This document shows positions 7,768 to 17,045 of a stretch of DNA of 64,000 nucleotides, in pieces (within the stretch, counting starts at the first letter, position 1; every line of letters begins with the position of its first letter). Location of the stretch: assembly GCF_000246895.1 (NCBI RefSeq), contig NZ_BAEV01000005.1:1-64000 (forward strand), read 5' to 3'. Made by a program: the position numbers and the translations under genes. This DNA comes from Clostridium arbusti SL206. Lineage in GTDB: Bacteria > Bacillota > Clostridia > Clostridiales > Clostridiaceae. The notes under the pieces were generated by a model. That model ran no database searches, was not told where the DNA came from, and worked only from the letters and a program-made list of their open reading frames with translations.

Positions 7768-8295
7768 AAAATCCCCACTTTATAATTTTATTTTTGTAAA
7801 CAAGCTTCCCAATTTATACCAGACTCTAAAATAGTAAAAGTTTTCTTATTACAGTCAATTTATGCCATAACATCATAAATTATAGTTATCAATAGTTAAT
7901 TTACAGACTAAACTTATATTATTAAGGATGTTTTTCCCCTTCAATTAACTTTCACTTGCCCTTTTGTACCAAATTCCTTTTCTACATCATAAGGAAATTC
8001 AATATAGGCAGCATCTATTGTACCATGCTTTTTTATTACAGCATCAAATTCATAACTTTTCACTTTTAATCCTCTTCTCTCTTTAAATAATTTACTTTCT
8101 TTAATTGCAACATCTAATATTTTTACGTTTGGACATATTATTTCACTAGAGTCTAAACAATTATGTTCTATAGCAATCCATATTAGAAATTATAACATTA
8201 ACTAAAAAGGAAATAATACCTATCAATTAATAACTAGCAATAAAATAAAAATAATTGAGGTTACTAAGATTTTTATTTTCTTAGTAACCTCTCTA
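7768..8295. other. Intergenic region with gene remnant
   Basis: This 528-base gap contains a truncated DUF1905-like reading frame (7941-8063, listed) and the terminator of the Ca2+ ATPase gene (8251-8301, listed). The rest is AT-rich with no visible signal. Confidence 0.5.
7941..8063 (-). pseudogene. Truncated DUF1905-like protein
   Basis: From GTG 8063, with AGAGG 8 bases upstream, 40 codons read MKSYEFDAVIKKHGTIDAAY then IEFPYDVEKEFGTKGQVKVN and stop. This matches the first half of DUF1905-type proteins (normally ~90-170 residues), which continue ..KVxATFDG. The frame is open back to about 8196 without a good start, so the fragment may be fused to foreign upstream sequence. I read it as a decayed gene. 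A short expressed peptide is possible but unsupported. Confidence 0.45.
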
Positions 8296-8301
8296 TTATT
8301 T
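8251..8301. terminator. Terminator of the Ca2+ ATPase gene
   Basis: GAGGTTACTAAGA pairs with TCTTAGTAACCTC, extended by AATAAT/ATTATT, around a T-rich loop. It overlaps the stop codon region of the minus-strand ATPase gene. Confidence 0.8.
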
Positions 8302-10998
8302 ATTCTCTTTTATTTTATCAATTCTTCTCATAATAAACTTTTCTATTTCAATAATAATAAATACTCCTATTCCCATTAATATAGGAAAAACCCAATGAGA
8401 AGGTTTCATATACTCTGTACCAAAAACTTCATTCATAAAAGGTATATATGTTATCGAAAGTTGTAAAATTATAAGCAGCGCTGATACTATAAATACAATT
8501 TTATTGGAAAAGAAGTCTCTATTGAAGGCAAATCTTCTTATAGTTCTACTATTGTATAAATGAAACATCTGAGTAATAACAATTGTATGCAGTGTTATAG
8601 TTCTAACCTCATTTAAATCATAGCCCCTATTTATAAGATTAACATTCATAAATAAAGTTCCTCCACCAATAAGTATGGATACAAATACAATTCTCCATAT
8701 AAAATACCCGCCAAGGAGAGGTGCCTTAGAATTCCTTGGTGGCCTTTTCATAGCTCCCTTTTCCATTTTTTCAAAAGCTAATGCCATAGATACTGTTATA
8801 GAAGTAACCATGTTTACCCAAAGTATCTGTACCGGCGTAAGTGGTATAATTGTTCCAAACAAGATACTTGCCATTATGAGAAATCCTTCTGCTCCATTTG
8901 TAGGAAGTATAAAAAGAATTGTCTTTTTAAGATTGTCATATACCCTTCTTCCTTCTTCTACAGCATTGACAATAGTTTTAAAATTGTCATCCACAAGTAC
9001 CATTTCTGAAGCATCTTTTGTAACTTCAGTTCCTTTTATACCCATGGCTATTCCTACATCTGCCCTTTTTAGTGCTGGTGCATCATTAACACCATCACCT
9101 GTCATTGCACAAATTAAACCTTTTCTTTGAAGAGCCTCTACAAGTCTTAATTTATGATTAGGACTTGTTCTTGCAAATATATTATATTTAACAGAAGCCT
9201 CTTTAAGTTCATCATCTGTCATATCTTCAATTTCTTTTCCTTCTAAAGCTTTATGGGAATTTTCAATACCCATTTGCCTACCGATAGCCTTAGCTGTATC
9301 AATATGATCTCCAGTAATCATCTTTACAGTTATACCAGCCTCAGTACATTCTCTAATAGCTTCTATAGCTTCTTCTCTAGGTGGATCAATTATTCCGGCT
9401 AGACCTAAGAATATTATTTCACCATTTAAGTCATCATGATCTATAGAATCTAAGCCATTGGATACCTTTTTATAAGCTGCACCAATAACTCTCTTTCCCG
9501 TACTTGCAAAGTCCTTCATTTTCTTTTCCCAGTATGACCTATTAAAATTTCTTTCTCCATCTTTACTAGCTTCTTTTTCAGCTATGTCAAATAATCTATC
9601 GGGAGCTCCCTTTATATAAACTATATTTTCTTCATTATATTTAACTAATGTTGCCATATACTTGTATTCAGAATCAAAAGGTATAGTAGCCTCTCTATTG
9701 AGATTATCTAATTTTATATTTGATTTTTCAGCTAATGTAAGTAAAGCTCCTTCTGTAGGATCTCCCTTCATAACCCATTCACCATTATTATCTTTTCCTA
9801 AGTGTGCATCATTACAGGTTTTAAAACATATAAGAGCATTTTTCAATATGTTTATATCTTCAATATTTACTTCTTTACCGTTTTCAATTATTTGTCCATC
9901 TGGTGAGTAACCATCTCCTTCAACATCATAATAGCTATCACTGGTAACTACTGCCTTTACTGTCATTTCATTTTTTGTTAAAGTTCCAGTTTTGTCGGAA
10001 CATATTACTGAAACGGAGCCCAAAGTTTCAACTGAAGGTAAATTACGTATTATAGCTTTTCTCTTTGCCATATTTTCTACACCAATTGCTAAAATAATTG
10101 ACAGAATTGCCGGTAATCCTTCTGGTATAGCTGCAACTGCAAGACCTATAACTGAAAGTAAAAGTTCTTTTGTTCCATAATCTCTAAAAAACAAACCAAA
10201 AATAAATATTAATATGGCTATAATTACAATAGAAATTGATACAGTTTCACCAAATTTTGAAGTTTGTTTAATAAGAGGTGTAGTTATTTTCTTTACATCA
10301 GCCATCATTTTATTGATTTTACCAATTTCCGTATCTTTTCCCGTTGCTATTATTACGCCAATACCCGTTCCCGTACTAACTGAAGTACCAGAAAACACCA
10401 TATTAGTTCTATCACCAAGTACTGAATTTTCATCAATTGCATCAACATTTTTTTCTACTGAAGTGGATTCACCTGTCAATGCAGACTCTTGTACTTTTAA
10501 ATTACTGGTTTTAATAAGTCTCATATCTGCTGGTATCTTGTCACCAGGATTTAAAATAACAATATCACCAATAACTAAATCTGATGAATCTATTTCTAAC
10601 CTTCTACCATTTCTCATGACATGAGCCTTAAGAGATAGCATATTTTTTATTCCTTGAAGAGCTTTTTCTGCCTTATTTTCTTGAAAAAAACCTATGAGTG
10701 CATTTATAAAAACAACTGCAATTATTACTATTGTATCAATAAAATGTCCTAAGGCTGCTGTAATAACGGCAGACCCTAAAAGTACAAAAATAAGCACATC
10801 GTTAAATTGCATCAAAAACTTTTTAAAAGAGCTTTCTTTTTTTCCCTCTGGGAGTGAATTTTTACCTAATTTCTCAAGTCTACTTTTAGCCTCTTTTTCC
10901 GTTATTCCTTCTGAAATATTAGTTTCTAAATAGTCTATTACCTCATCAGAAACCATACCATGCCATTTTCTGTTTTCCAAGTCATAATTATGTTTCAT
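8296..10998 (-). CDS. P-type Ca2+-transporting ATPase (P2 class)
   Basis: 900 residues, a full-length cation pump of the SERCA/PMCA-like P2 class. Visible parts are the N-terminal cation-ATPase domain (1-70), the actuator motif TGES near 175, the membrane Ca2+ site PEGLP near 292, the phosphorylated Asp335 in CSDKTGTLT, the nucleotide motif KGAPDRL near 470, the hinge MTGDGVNDAPALKRADVGIAMG near 640, and six C-terminal membrane helices ending in a basic tail. Family members export Ca2+ (sometimes Mn2+) from the cytosol at the cost of ATP. It is a single gene with its own terminator and a ~450-base gap upstream. The PEGLP motif favours Ca2+ over heavy metals. Confidence 0.9.
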   Translation of the reverse strand: MKHNYDLENRKWHGMVSDEVIDYLETNISEGITEKEAKSRLEKLGKNSLPEGKKESSFKKFLMQFNDVLIFVLLGSAVITAALGHFIDTIVIIAVVFINALIGFFQENKAEKALQGIKNMLSLKAHVMRNGRRLEIDSSDLVIGDIVILNPGDKIPADMRLIKTSNLKVQESALTGESTSVEKNVDAIDENSVLGDRTNMVFSGTSVSTGTGIGVIIATGKDTEIGKINKMMADVKKITTPLIKQTSKFGETVSISIVIIAILIFIFGLFFRDYGTKELLLSVIGLAVAAIPEGLPAILSIILAIGVENMAKRKAIIRNLPSVETLGSVSVICSDKTGTLTKNEMTVKAVVTSDSYYDVEGDGYSPDGQIIENGKEVNIEDINILKNALICFKTCNDAHLGKDNNGEWVMKGDPTEGALLTLAEKSNIKLDNLNREATIPFDSEYKYMATLVKYNEENIVYIKGAPDRLFDIAEKEASKDGERNFNRSYWEKKMKDFASTGKRVIGAAYKKVSNGLDSIDHDDLNGEIIFLGLAGIIDPPREEAIEAIRECTEAGITVKMITGDHIDTAKAIGRQMGIENSHKALEGKEIEDMTDDELKEASVKYNIFARTSPNHKLRLVEALQRKGLICAMTGDGVNDAPALKRADVGIAMGIKGTEVTKDASEMVLVDDNFKTIVNAVEEGRRVYDNLKKTILFILPTNGAEGFLIMASILFGTIIPLTPVQILWVNMVTSITVSMALAFEKMEKGAMKRPPRNSKAPLLGGYFIWRIVFVSILIGGGTLFMNVNLINRGYDLNEVRTITLHTIVITQMFHLYNSRTIRRFAFNRDFFSNKIVFIVSALLIILQLSITYIPFMNEVFGTEYMKPSHWVFPILMGIGVFIIIEIEKFIMRRIDKIKENK

Positions 10999-11449
10999 AA
11001 ATCATCCTCCTTTTAATTAAGATCCCCTTTCATTATGAATACGTTATAAATTTCTTTAAATTAATCACCCTCAAAACGCCCAAATTTACCATTTGTTTTT
11101 TAACCTTCAATAAATTAACATGTATTGATAGTTTATGATATTAATTTGAAATGTGTGAATTGAAAGATATAAAACCCCGTTAAGTTTTGTGAATTTTCTA
11201 TCTATTTTAAAGTTAAAAAAAATATTCATACTATTTTAATTCTTATATATACAGAATTGAATGGTGAACTGATTTTTATAATTGTAAACTTATATTTTAG
11301 AATTTTTACAACTAAAATATTACAAATTAACAATTATAGATAGAAAAACTTATATACATAATAAGTTTTTCTATACTATTTTATAAAGTTTATAATATCA
11401 ATATAACAAATTTATTAGGTTATTTCAAATTATTTTGAAAATTTAATTA
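10999..11449. other. AT-rich intergenic region
   Basis: This gap of ~450 bases separates the ATPase gene from the metF-like gene. Apart from a terminator at 11341-11373 I see no gene or repeat. The ATPase promoter must lie here, but several AT-rich -10-like boxes make a choice arbitrary. Confidence 0.5.
11341..11373. terminator. Hairpin terminator after metF-like gene
   Basis: TAGAAAAACTTAT pairs perfectly with ATAAGTTTTTCTA around a 7-base loop, giving T-tracts in both directions. It lies about 77 bases past the metF-like stop codon. Confidence 0.7.
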
Positions 11450-12410
11450 TTAATATTTGTTCATATTCTTCTCTTTCATATCTTCACTCAATCTTTTTTC
11501 CATAATATCTTTTATATCTTTTACTAGATGTATTGAAGCCTCTATTTCTATTTTTCTAATTGATAGACTTTCAATATTACATCCAATAGGTATGCCTTTA
11601 TCTAATGCAAAATCTAATAATTCTTCAAATATACTTTTAGATAAGTCTATTGATTTATCTAATATGTCATTTGAATTTACTAAATCATTTTCTAGCCACT
11701 TTGGTATATTTATACCTAACCACTTCATAAACTCTAAAGTTTTTATAGACCCACAAGGTGTAAGTGTAAATAATATAGGCACCATGTCAATATTATTACC
11801 CTTACAATAATAAAAATAATCTGATAACAGATTTTTTGATGCTTCTACATTATAGATTACCTGGGAAACAAAAAATTTACATCCTCGTTTTGTTTTACTA
11901 ACAATTCTCATATGTTCATCATTGTCTTTCGTATGCCTCTCTGGTATTATAATGCCTCCTAAAGTTAAATTCTCATCTAATTGGTCTTTTAATTTATAGG
12001 CTTCTGATAATTTTAGTTTGACCTCTTGATTCCTTGAAGCTGCGCCCACAAACACAGAAAATTTATCTTTTTGTATATCAGATGATATGGACTCTCTTAG
12101 TTCCTCAGCATTATATTTTCCAACGCAGCGATAAATAATTTTTTCTACATCCAATTCTTTTAGATACTCTTTGCTATATGTAGAAGGATCTATTGTTTCC
12201 AGAAATGGAAATGGTCTTTCCTCCTTTGATCTATCTGCTTCATCTTGTATGTCATATATAATCAGACCGTCAATATCTATCTTTTTTATTCTTTCCAGAT
12301 GTTTTTGTGAAATCTCAGCAACTTTTTCTGGTGAATTATCTTTTTTTGGGTGGTGTTATAGAATAAGTTATTATTCCTGTATCTTTATTTAATATTTTAT
12401 CTTTTAACAT
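11450..12410 (-). pseudogene. MetF-like methylenetetrahydrofolate reductase, frameshifted
   Basis: The gene begins at ATG 12410 (AAAAGGAGAACAAT upstream) and encodes TGIITYSITPPKK, where the frame is lost. One base too many in a run of seven A (minus strand, near 12342-12348) leads to a stop. Skipping one A restores DNSPEKVAEISQKHLERIKK and the remaining ~230 residues without further damage. The downstream part alone is open from 12154. The product resembles the MetF/MTHFR TIM-barrel family, with a DGLIIYDIQDEADR strand and PFPF loop. The break could be a sequencing error, a phase-variable tract or a young pseudogene. It is a single gene with no folate or methionine genes next to it. Confidence 0.75.
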
Positions 12411-12602
12411 ATTGTTCTCCTTTTCTATCTTAAAAATATTATAGATATTATTAAATTTAAATATCTTAAAAATTGTATATAAAAATTTTAGTTTTCATTT
12501 ATAAATTAACTTTCCTATATATAATAACATATTTCATAAAATTTTATATTTTTATAATAATACAATTAACTTTATTAAATCATTTTTAATGGTAGAAATT
12601 TT

Positions 12603-12653
12603 AAAAGGTGGTGTCCCACAATCTGCAAAAATGTATTGTGAGACACTACCTTT
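12603..12653 (-). terminator. Terminator after the double-Mop gene
   Basis: On the minus strand AAAGGTAGTGTCTCACAAT pairs with ATTGTGGGACACCACCTTTT, about 19 bp with three wobble or mismatch positions, followed by a T-rich tail. Confidence 0.8.
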
Positions 12654-12694
12654 CAATACTTAGTTTAATTTTTAGGATTTAATATATACTCTGA

Positions 12695-13270
12695 TTAATT
12701 TCCTGCCATTATCATTACTTCTGTTGCCTTAATAACAGCACTAACTTTTGATCCTATTTTAATTCCAAGATTATTTATTGATGTAGTTGTAATTACTGCG
12801 GATACGATATGACCACATCCGATATCCACAATCACTTCACCTACTACATCACCTGCATTTACCTCAGTAACTGTACCAGGAAACTGATTTCTTGCACTAA
12901 AATCACTGTCGCTATCTCCTGTTTTTCTAATCATTACGGAAGTTGCTTTTATCACAACATTAACTCTTGATCCAACTCTAAGTCTGAGATTTCTTATTGA
13001 TGTAGTTGTAATTACTGCGGACGCTAAATGATTACATCCTAAATCTACTAAAACTTCACCTACTACGCTTCCCATTTTTATGTCTGTAACTACACCTCGG
13101 AATCTATTTCTTGCACTTAGACCCATACCTGAATCTCCACTACCACTATCATTACCAACATTAGGTTCTTTAATAATAGGTTCATTTCTGTATGGATAGT
13201 ACTCTTCATACATTCTTGGGTAATAATTTACAGGTTCACTATAATAACATCTTCTGCTATTGTAATACAT
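12695..13270 (-). CDS. Double Mop-domain protein with Tyr-rich N terminus
   Basis: 191 residues. The N-terminal ~35 residues are rich in Tyr, Arg and Pro (MYYNSRRCYYSEPVNYYPR), then comes a Gly/Ser/Asp linker, then two Mop (TOBE-type molbindin) repeats at ~51-113 and ~123-187. Each repeat starts LSARNRF/FSARNQF and has GSVVGEVLVDLG/GDVVGEVIVDIG. Mop pairs bind molybdate or tungstate oxyanions in ModE, ModC and free molbindins. A free molbindin normally lacks such a head, and Tyr-rich leaders are more typical of spore-coat or surface proteins. No signal peptide is visible. It is a single gene with its own terminator and no mod genes nearby. Oxyanion storage is the family-based guess; the role of the head is unknown. 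Confidence 0.75.
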   Translation of the reverse strand: MYYNSRRCYYSEPVNYYPRMYEEYYPYRNEPIIKEPNVGNDSGSGDSGMGLSARNRFRGVVTDIKMGSVVGEVLVDLGCNHLASAVITTTSIRNLRLRVGSRVNVVIKATSVMIRKTGDSDSDFSARNQFPGTVTEVNAGDVVGEVIVDIGCGHIVSAVITTTSINNLGIKIGSKVSAVIKATEVMIMAGN

Positions 13271-13376
13271 TTTAAATCCTCCATTTATATTGTGTACATA
13301 ATACTTTATACAATTAATATCTAACTTGTTCCATAATTTATATATTTTTTATACTCAGTTATATTATATAAAATTA

Positions 13377-13413
13377 TAAAAAACACTCCTTATTAATAGA
13401 AGTGTTTTTTATA
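13377..13413. terminator. Bidirectional terminator hairpin
   Basis: AAAAAACACT and AGTGTTTTTT flank a ~16-base loop, with T- and A-tracts on both sides. It lies downstream of the aldo/keto reductase gene (minus strand) and upstream of the double-Mop gene. Confidence 0.7.
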
Positions 13414-13444
13414 ATTAATATACTTATTATATTTTATTATTACA

Positions 13445-14281
13445 TTACATTTGAAACCATAAGTCGTCAGGATTATCACCAGTTCGCTGATCCTTATTTA
13501 GAGCATCTATAATTTTAACTTCTTCTTCAGTTAATTCGAAGTCATATACGCTAGCATTTTCTTCAATACGAGAAGGTGTATTAGACTTTGGTATTACAAC
13601 ATTTCCTTTTTGTAGGTGCCAACGAATAATTATCTGAGCAATTGACTTATTATGATGCTCTGCGATTATTCTAATAATAGGATCTTTAAGTACAGCACCT
13701 CTTCCTAGAGGACTCCAAGCCTCAAATGCAATATCATTTTTATCTACATAATCTTTAATTTTTGCCTGAGTTAAATATGGGTGGCATTCAACCTGATTAA
13801 TAACCGGTTTAATATTAGAATTTTCAGCAAGTTCCTCTAAATGATGAATTTCATAATTTGAAACACCAATAGCTCTAACTAATTTTTCACTATATAATTT
13901 CTCCATTGCCTTCCACGTTTCAAAAAAACGTCTTTTACTTGGCCAATGAACTAGTAAAAGATCTAATTGATCCACACGTAAATCCTTTAAAGATTGTTCC
14001 ACAGTACTAAGGGTACTGTCATATCCTTGATTATAATTAGCCACTTTAGTAGTTATAAATAATTCACTTCTTTTTACAGAAGATTCATCTAATATTTTTC
14101 CTAACAAAGCTTCGTTTTCATAAAATTGTGCAGTATCAAAAGCACGATATCCAACTTCTAGAGCCTTATTAATTGACTGATATCCTTTTTCTTCATCAGT
14201 AATTAAATATACTCCAAAACCATGTTGGGGCATTTTCACTCCATTATTTAAAGTTATAGTATCATTTATTGATTTAATCAT
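13445..14281 (-). CDS. Aldo/keto reductase
   Basis: 278 residues, the usual length of bacterial AKR5-type 2,5-diketogluconate/glyoxal reductases. The catalytic tetrad is visible: Asp in YRAFDTAQFYENE, Tyr five residues later, Lys in FITTKVAN and His in LLVHWPS. The NADPH-binding end VIPKSNTPSRIEEN near residue 233 is intact. It reduces aldehydes or ketones in the cytosol with an unknown physiological substrate. AGGAAGGAG precedes the ATG. A perfect 34-base palindrome (14361-14394) lies upstream, between it and dcd, and may hold an operator. Confidence 0.9.
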   Translation of the reverse strand: MIKSINDTITLNNGVKMPQHGFGVYLITDEEKGYQSINKALEVGYRAFDTAQFYENEALLGKILDESSVKRSELFITTKVANYNQGYDSTLSTVEQSLKDLRVDQLDLLLVHWPSKRRFFETWKAMEKLYSEKLVRAIGVSNYEIHHLEELAENSNIKPVINQVECHPYLTQAKIKDYVDKNDIAFEAWSPLGRGAVLKDPIIRIIAEHHNKSIAQIIIRWHLQKGNVVIPKSNTPSRIEENASVYDFELTEEEVKIIDALNKDQRTGDNPDDLWFQM

Positions 14282-14360
14282 AGTAAAACTCCTTCCTAAT
14301 TATAACAAAAACTATTTATCTTGTATGAGTTAAATTATATTTATATAATGCATACAAGAG

Positions 14361-14394
14361 ATATATGTAAGGTCGACGTCGACCTTACATATAT
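14361..14394. repeat. Perfect 34-base palindrome
   Basis: ATATATGTAAGGTCGAC is followed directly by its exact reverse complement, with no spacer. The centre GTCGACGTCGAC is GC-rich against AT-rich surroundings. It lies 80 bases upstream of the aldo/keto reductase start and 74 bases past the dcd stop. The shape suits a dimeric repressor operator, or a cruciform-forming site. It has no T-tract typical of a terminator. Confidence 0.8.
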
Positions 14395-14467
14395 TATATA
14401 CATGAGTGAAAAAATTTTCAATGAACATTTTGTATATACTGGTTCCAATATCCAAATAGATATATTC

Positions 14468-14989
14468 CTATTTTTCAAAATCCTTATATAATAAGCTAGT
14501 TTGAATCCCATTATTCTTCTGGTACTTTCCCTTAGAGTATTTATCATAATTACCCTCTATAGAATGGTAATATATTTGACATATCTCAACATCCGCATAT
14601 ATTCTTATAGGCTGGATACAATGAATTTCTAAAGTCCAGTATCCGCAAAATCCAACATCTCCAAAGCCTGCTGTTACATGTACAAATAAACCAAGTCTAC
14701 CCACTGAAGATCTTCCTTCAAGCATGGGAACAAATTTATCTGTTTCCGTATATTCTTTAGTTCTGCCAAGATAAAGTTTATTTGGCTCTAAAATTATACC
14801 TTCAGGTGGTATCATAATACTCTTAGCTTTATTTTCCTTCTTCATATCTAGAGTAAAATCTTCATATACCATTAATTCACTATGTAGTTTTAAATTATAA
14901 CTATTTGGATTTAGTTGTTCTTCATTAAATGGTTCTATTACAATATCTTTACCCAGTTTATCTCTTATTTCTTTTCCAGATAATATCAT
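14468..14989 (-). CDS. dcd: dCTP deaminase
   Basis: 173 residues. It converts dCTP to dUTP (or directly to dUMP in bifunctional forms) for thymidylate synthesis. The signature GRSSVGRLGLFVHVTAGFGD is at residues ~91-110, and the catalytic Glu lies in YWTLEIH. The C-terminal tail QTSLLYKD closes over the nucleotide. The start ATG follows AAAGGAG. It is monocistronic. Whether it is mono- or bifunctional cannot be settled by reading. Confidence 0.9.
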   Translation of the reverse strand: MILSGKEIRDKLGKDIVIEPFNEEQLNPNSYNLKLHSELMVYEDFTLDMKKENKAKSIMIPPEGIILEPNKLYLGRTKEYTETDKFVPMLEGRSSVGRLGLFVHVTAGFGDVGFCGYWTLEIHCIQPIRIYADVEICQIYYHSIEGNYDKYSKGKYQKNNGIQTSLLYKDFEK

Positions 14990-15179
14990 CTTATTTTTTC
15001 TCCTTTGTCTACCTTATACTCTATATATCTACATCCAATTTTTCACGATAATTTCCAATACGATACAGTAAAAACAAGGTATTATAGTTTATTTTTATAA
15101 TCTATATTTTAACATAACAAATTGCAAAATTATAGCACTTCAATTCATAGTGAATAAAAGTTCTTTGTTAGACTTTAAA

Positions 15180-15737
15180 TTATTGCCATTCATCTTTAAG
15201 CAATCCAAAATAATTTTCATCTCTAAATTCTCCATTGAAATAAAATCGTTTTCTTAAGCAACCTTCATGTTTAAATGCTAATCTTTCAAGTATCATTTTA
15301 GAGCTTTTATTTTCATTATGTACTATTGCTTCAATTCTCTTCAAATGACTATTTTCAAATCCAAGCTTTATAATTTCATTAAGAGCCTTATGCATAAATC
15401 CTTGCTTCCAATAGGCTTTATTAAGTTCATAACCTATCTCTGCTCTAGTTGATTTATAATCAAAATTGTAAAATCCACAGGTACCAATAAGCTTATTGTT
15501 TTCTATATTAATGATTCCCCATCTTATTGATTTATGATCTTTATAATCATTAGCATATGTAAAAAACAACCTTTCTGTATCTTCAATATTTTTATGTGGT
15601 AACACATCATAATATCTCATTACCTCTTCATTGGAGAAAATCTCAAACATATCCCTAATATCATTAAAATTTAATTCTCTTAATATTATTTTATCTGTTT
15701 TTATTTCTGGGAATTCTTTGAATAAATTTTTTGTCAT
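15180..15737 (-). CDS. GNAT acetyltransferase, RimJ/RimL type
   Basis: 185 residues of the Acetyltransf_3 group. The N terminus IILRELNFNDIRDMFEIFSNEEVMRYYD, the middle LIGTCGFYNFD, the CoA loop YWKQGFMHKALNEII and the end SKMILERLAFKHEGCLRKRF match ribosomal-protein N-acetyltransferases and related GNATs with unknown targets. AGAGGT precedes the ATG. It is a single gene. An aminoglycoside or protein N terminus substrate cannot be told apart here. Confidence 0.85.
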   Translation of the reverse strand: MTKNLFKEFPEIKTDKIILRELNFNDIRDMFEIFSNEEVMRYYDVLPHKNIEDTERLFFTYANDYKDHKSIRWGIINIENNKLIGTCGFYNFDYKSTRAEIGYELNKAYWKQGFMHKALNEIIKLGFENSHLKRIEAIVHNENKSSKMILERLAFKHEGCLRKRFYFNGEFRDENYFGLLKDEWQ

Positions 15738-15808
15738 ATTATTTTACCTCTCTTTTGTACAGCTATTTACTGTCAATTAATATTTAATAATTTTTTTACT
15801 TTAAGTAT

Positions 15809-15846
15809 ATAAAAATAAATAACAAGTCAAGTATACTAAAGAATAG
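15809..15846. repeat. Degraded dispersed-repeat half
   Basis: AAAAATAAATAACAAGTCAA followed by GTATACTAAAGAATAG resembles one half of the dispersed repeat in reverse orientation. The outer ends are not recognisable, so this is a probable remnant. Confidence 0.4.
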
Positions 15847-15884
15847 TCCTTAACCTCTTTGATATATGTTTATAACAAAATACT

Positions 15885-17045
15885 TTAATTTCTACTAACT
15901 GTTCGTCTGGATAGAGTAAATAAAAAAAGTCCTGTTAGTACAATACCTGTTAGAGCTTCTGTACCAGTTAATAATCTAAATTGCTTTTTCGGAAGCAAAT
16001 CTCCATATCCTAAAGTAGTAAATGTTACAATACTAAAATACAGTGAAGTATGAAAATCGGATTCTTTTATAACATCAAAATAAGAATATATAAAAGCATA
16101 TATTACAATAGTAATCATTGAAGTTATAATTACTCGAAATGGCTTTTCACCATATCCAAATACCAATGAACATGCGTAGGAAAAAATCAACTGAAAAAAG
16201 CTTTTTATTTTTATTAAAATCCATAAAATTATAAATTGTAATAAATTATAGTTTCTATGAAGATACTTAATTAAAATTATGGAAAGACCACCCTTAAAAT
16301 CTTTATAAAGTAATTTTCTATATTGTATACGTTCTCTAAAAGCAGCCCAACTTGCATCATCAATATTTCCTTCATTACTGAAATATTTTATTAATTTTCT
16401 ATATATTGGTTGACTTTGTTCTGGATACTTTTCTAAAATTCTATATACAGGCAAAAAATTATTCCAACCAAAAAAATTATTTTTAGATAATCCCTTAACT
16501 GTAGTAAAATCATTATTGCTAAATTTAACATTAAAAAGTCTAGTACCCGTAAAGTCCGCATTATTTAAATCCACATAGCTTAAATAGCTAGATTCTAAAT
16601 TTGCATTACCTAAATTTGCACTACTTAGAGAACCATAACTCAAATGTGATCTACTCAAATCAGCCTTATATAGATTGGCATTTGATAAATTTACACCGCC
16701 CCCAAAAAAGTTTTCCTCAATACTAGCACCACTTAGATATGCCCCCTCTAAAGAACCTTTATTGGAAATTTCTTTTTCAATGACATCTTTTAAATTATCT
16801 GCAAATCCAAAATACTCTCTTATTATATCTGCTTTATATTTCTCTTGTGTTTTTGAATGCCAAAAGCACATATCTGATCCTCTAAGCAGTTTCCTTCCAC
16901 AATAACTATTAGTAAGGCTATAGTGATAACAACATCTATTTTCTGGAGGATTACCCCAGAATTCACTTAATCTATTAGCTAATTTTCTATAATCAACTGT
17001 AGTAATTGATGAATAGTACTTTCTTAGTAAATTTAATAAATTCAT
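15885..17045 (-). CDS. Pentapeptide-repeat / K+ channel fusion protein
   Basis: 386 residues in three parts. Residues ~37-63 hold C38, C39, H41, C49, C60 and H63, a possible small metal site. Residues ~95-180 are pentapeptide repeats (ANLYKADLSRSHLSY..ANLGNANLESS..NNADFTGTRLF) that should form a right-handed beta helix. Residues ~255-385 are a two-helix potassium channel module with the selectivity filter TTLGYGD (G346-Y347-G348) between membrane segments near 310 and 365; a further hydrophobic stretch lies at ~262-295. No RCK/TrkA-N domain is present, so the pentapeptide part may be the regulatory module. ATG 17045 is the first start, with a weak ribosome site. It is a single gene of unknown trigger. 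Confidence 0.8.
   Translation of the reverse strand: MNLLNLLRKYYSSITTVDYRKLANRLSEFWGNPPENRCCYHYSLTNSYCGRKLLRGSDMCFWHSKTQEKYKADIIREYFGFADNLKDVIEKEISNKGSLEGAYLSGASIEENFFGGGVNLSNANLYKADLSRSHLSYGSLSSANLGNANLESSYLSYVDLNNADFTGTRLFNVKFSNNDFTTVKGLSKNNFFGWNNFLPVYRILEKYPEQSQPIYRKLIKYFSNEGNIDDASWAAFRERIQYRKLLYKDFKGGLSIILIKYLHRNYNLLQFIILWILIKIKSFFQLIFSYACSLVFGYGEKPFRVIITSMITIVIYAFIYSYFDVIKESDFHTSLYFSIVTFTTLGYGDLLPKKQFRLLTGTEALTGIVLTGLFLFTLSRRTVSRN

Noticed and set aside
8675..9130. Plus-strand frame inside the Ca2+ ATPase gene
   Set aside because: Shadow of the conserved minus-strand ATPase; no translation signal.
12171..12392. Plus-strand 73-codon frame upstream of the metF-like gene
   Set aside because: It lies opposite the 5' part of the frameshifted metF-like gene, whose minus-strand protein sequence is clearly the conserved one.
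14341..14547. Minus-strand frame covering the palindrome and the end of dcd
   Set aside because: It overlaps the dcd 3' end in another frame, has a chance composition, and no ribosome site.
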